A stretch of 64,000 nucleotides of DNA from Actinomyces oris. GTDB lineage: Bacteria > Actinomycetota > Actinomycetes > Actinomycetales > Actinomycetaceae. The stretch is from assembly GCF_001929375.1 (NCBI RefSeq), contig NZ_MSGO01000030.1:1-64000 (forward strand), given 5' to 3'. The translations under genes were made by a program, and so were the position numbers. The stretch's first letter is position 1. Every line of letters starts with the position of its first letter. Below are positions 62,194 to 64,000 of the stretch, in pieces. Below the pieces are notes generated by a model. That model worked only from the letters and a program-made list of their open reading frames with translations, was not told the DNA's origin and searched no databases.

Positions 62194-62649
62194 TCAGGCG
62201 CGGGCATCGGCCAGGGGGATGCCGGTGGGTCGCAGCCCCTGGAGGCGGGCGACATCGGAGTCGGCCGGGATCTGGCCGGGGTCGGTGCCGCGCTCCACGA
62301 CCCGGTTGGCCGCGTCGACGAAGACGACCCGGGGCAGGTAGGTGCGGGCCTCGGCATCGGACATCTGGGAGTAGGCGATGAGGATGACGACGTCGCCGGG
62401 GCTGACCAGGTGGGCGGCGGCGCCGTTGACGCAGATCTCGCCGGCGCCGCGCTCGCCGGGGATGACGTAGGTGGACAGGCGGTTGCCGTTGGTGCAGTTG
62501 CAGACGTCGACGCGCTCGCCGGGCAGCAGGTCGGCGGCCTCGAGCAGGGCGGTGTCCACCGTGATGGAGCCGACGTAGTCGAGGTCGGCCTGCGTGACGG
62601 TGGCGCGGTGGATCTTGGACGTCATCATCGTCCGGGTGCGGGAACTCAT
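62194..62649 (-). CDS. panD: Aspartate 1-decarboxylase PanD
   Basis: PanD makes beta-alanine from aspartate for pantothenate and CoA synthesis. It is a pyruvoyl enzyme formed by self-cleavage between Gly and Ser in [14 protein letters not shown]. The 151-residue precursor starts with the typical block [13 protein letters not shown] and contains the conserved [18 protein letters not shown] and [12 protein letters not shown]. The ATG at 62649 is used because it matches the usual distance to SKIH; TACGCT lies 8 nt upstream with no ribosome site. A C-terminal extension of about 15 residues is present. panC is the next gene upstream; panB is not in the window. Confidence 0.94.
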   Translation of the reverse strand: MSSRTRTMMTSKIHRATVTQADLDYVGSITVDTALLEAADLLPGERVDVCNCTNGNRLSTYVIPGERGAGEICVNGAAAHLVSPGDVVILIAYSQMSDAEARTYLPRVVFVDAANRVVERGTDPGQIPADSDVARLQGLRPTGIPLADARA

Positions 62650-62657
62650 CGCCGCAC

Positions 62658-62663
62658 AGCGTA
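62658..62663 (-). promoter_or_regulatory. Candidate -10 box (TACGCT) of panD
   Basis: TACGCT on the minus strand ends 8 nt before the panD ATG. Confidence 0.35.
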
Positions 62664-62801
62664 GACGGCGCCGGGCACGGTGCACTGTACGGTGCGGCAC
62701 AGGGTGAGCGACCTGACAAGCCGGCCTGACTGGTGCGTTCAGGGCGGGCCTGCGCGGGGGCGCTCAGGGCCGTGCGGAGCCGCGCCGGACCGCCGGGTTC
62801 C

Positions 62802-62851
62802 CGAGGACGCACCGTAGGGCGCCGGGGCTGTCCCTCAAGGGTGCGTCCTCG
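62802..62851 (-). terminator. 12-bp hairpin between panC and panD
   Basis: CGAGGACGCACC (62802-62813) and GGTGCGTCCTCG (62840-62851) are perfectly complementary across 26 nt. A further GTGCGTCCTCG copy follows at 62861-62871. It probably ends the panC transcript; panD then uses its own promoter. Confidence 0.55.
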
Positions 62852-62932
62852 AGGACTCATGTGCGTCCTCGCGCGGGGCCGGCCCGGTTCGCGACGCCCG
62901 GCCCCGCGCAAGCGCTCAGGCGAGCCGGGCGC

Positions 62933-63934
62933 TCAGGGGCGCAGGTCGATGAGGGTGTTGTCGATGAGACGGGTGGTGCCCACGCGGGCGGCGACGGCCA
63001 GCAGGCCCACGGCGGGCAGCCCCTCCCCCTCGTCCTTCCCCGCAGTCTCGCTGCGCGGCAGGCCGAGGCCGGCGCCTGCCAGGTCCTCGAAGCTGTCCGG
63101 GGCGACGAGGGCCACGTAGTCGACCTCAACGCCGTCGGCCGCCTCCAGGGACGCCAGGGAGGCCCGGCGGATGGCGGCGGGGTCCGGGCGGGCGGCGGAG
63201 CCGGTCGCCTGCGCGGCGGCGTCCCGGCCGACCTGGAGCGCGCGGGACAGGGCCAGGGCCTGGTGACGCTGGCCGGGGCTGAGGTAGGCGTTGCGCGAGC
63301 TCATGGCCAGGCCGTCGCTCTCGCGGCGGATGTCGACCGGCACGATCTCCAGAGGGACGGCGAGGTCGCGCACCATGGACTCGATGATCGCCAGCTGCTG
63401 GGCGTCCTTACGGCCGAACAGCGCCCAGCGCGGGGCGGTCAGGTGCATGAGGGTGAGCACCACCTGGCACACGCCTGCGAAGTGGGTGGGGCGGGTGCGG
63501 CCCTCCAGGACGGTGGCGATGGGGCCGGGGTCGATGCGCACCGCCGGCTGCCCGCAGGGGTAGATGACCTCCGGGGTGGGGGCGAAGACGATGAGCCGGC
63601 CCACGCCGAGGGTGCCGTCGGCGCCGGTGAGGGTGCGGGTGAGTCCGGCCAGGTCGCCCTCGAGGTCACGCGGGTAGGAGTCCAGGTCCTCGGTGGGGGC
63701 GAACTGCAAGGGGTTGACGAAGATGGTGACCACGACGGTGCCGGCCGGCCCGACGCGCCGGGCGGCCTCACGCACGAGGTCGAAGTGGCCCTCGTGGAGG
63801 GCGCCCATGGTCATGACGACCGCCCGCGGGTCGGGGGACTCGGCCAGGGCGGTGGCGAGGTCGGCTCGGCTGCGGGCAAGGACGGTTGCGGCGCCGGCGG
63901 ATCGGGCAGGCGTCGGTGCGGGTTCAGTGCTCAC
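62933..63934 (-). CDS. panC: Pantothenate synthetase PanC
   Basis: PanC ligates pantoate and beta-alanine to pantothenate through a pantoyl-adenylate. The 333-residue protein has the HIGH-like nucleotide motif MTMGALHEGHFDLVREA, the substrate loop FVNPLQFAPTEDLDSYPRD, the KMSKS-like region RESDGLAMSSRNAYL and the GRKDAQQL block. An insertion of about 15 Asp/Glu/Gly residues (near SETAGKDEGEG) lies at the C-terminal side. The start is GTG 63934, because TAGCGT lies exactly 7 nt upstream with no good ribosome site; the longer frame from 63985 is not supported by conservation. Confidence 0.93.
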   Translation of the reverse strand: MSTEPAPTPARSAGAATVLARSRADLATALAESPDPRAVVMTMGALHEGHFDLVREAARRVGPAGTVVVTIFVNPLQFAPTEDLDSYPRDLEGDLAGLTRTLTGADGTLGVGRLIVFAPTPEVIYPCGQPAVRIDPGPIATVLEGRTRPTHFAGVCQVVLTLMHLTAPRWALFGRKDAQQLAIIESMVRDLAVPLEIVPVDIRRESDGLAMSSRNAYLSPGQRHQALALSRALQVGRDAAAQATGSAARPDPAAIRRASLASLEAADGVEVDYVALVAPDSFEDLAGAGLGLPRSETAGKDEGEGLPAVGLLAVAARVGTTRLIDNTLIDLRP

Positions 63935-63941
63935 GCGCCCC

Positions 63942-63947
63942 ACGCTA
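63942..63947 (-). promoter_or_regulatory. -10 box (TAGCGT) of leaderless panC
   Basis: TAGCGT on the minus strand ends 7 nt before the panC GTG. It is the same hexamer and spacing as at dhaK. Confidence 0.45.
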
Positions 63948-64000
63948 GTCGCCCCACTGGGCGGTACCGAATCCGCCGGTCGCAAGCTGGCACGGGAAGG

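Noticed and set aside
62802-62871. GTGCGTCCTCG copies as a third member of the 110-bp repeat family
   Set aside because: Only about 10 bp resemble the repeat ends; the rest does not align, so it is treated as a local hairpin.

Overview
The window is about 70% GC, with densely packed genes, many GTG/TTG starts, several apparently leaderless genes and actinobacterial markers: ribosomal protein bS22, a mycobacterial-type N-acetylglutamate synthase, DisA, DivIVA-domain proteins and PanC/PanD. Together with the PEP-dependent dihydroxyacetone kinase, the glycerol and lactate genes and the lack of any plasmid or phage core, this fits a chromosomal segment of an oral or mucosal Actinomyces-type actinomycete. 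The genus is inferred from gene content, not from a database match. Fifty-one genes and one probable gene relic are annotated. No rRNA, tRNA, CRISPR array or transposase gene was seen.

Layout. 1-1.8 kb: murB (cut by the window edge), bS22 and a small excisionase-like HTH protein. 2.1-6.9 kb: potassium uptake genes ktrB and ktrA, separated by a TetR/MFS efflux pair. 7-9.1 kb: dhaKLM (minus strand). 9.4-13.8 kb: a long Pro/Ala-rich membrane protein, an NfeD-like protein and a flotillin. 13.9-27.9 kb: lipoprotein, sugar-type MFS transporter, transketolase, radA, disA, a membrane protein, mutY, two paralogous PH-like membrane proteins, an SRPBCC protein and N-acetylglutamate synthase. 28-33.9 kb: a SorC-type regulator divergent from glpD-glpF-glpK. 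34.3-36.4 kb: a P1B-type metal ATPase. 36.7-47.5 kb: lactate region (lctP, lutABC, lldD) plus a mannitol/fructuronate-type dehydrogenase. It is interrupted between lctP and lutA by a 2-kb island (a 47-aa cationic peptide, TetR, Sap/LysE-type membrane protein) bracketed by two direct copies of a 110-bp repeat. 47.8-51.4 kb: two tandem POT peptide transporters. 52-55.6 kb: PadR regulator with an ABC transporter. 55.8-57.1 kb: pentapeptide-repeat protein and DivIVA-domain protein. 57.1-59 kb: a RloA/RloB (AbiL-like) putative phage-defence pair. 59.1-63.9 kb: lysS, an unknown gene, panD, panC.

How it works together. Glycerol can enter through GlpF, be phosphorylated by GlpK and oxidised by GlpD, while dihydroxyacetone is phosphorylated by DhaKLM. 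Lactate can enter through LctP and be oxidised by either the Fe-S LutABC complex or the flavoprotein LldD; the lldD promoter carries a likely iron-regulator (DtxR/IdeR) box. DisA makes c-di-AMP, a known ligand of KtrA-type RCK_C domains, so the two loci may be linked functionally.

The best candidates for something new are the repeat-flanked peptide island (38.5-40.7 kb), the RloAB pair, several hairpin/repeat families, and a recurring architecture in which a TANNNT hexamer lies 6-8 nt upstream of a start codon that lacks a Shine-Dalgarno sequence.
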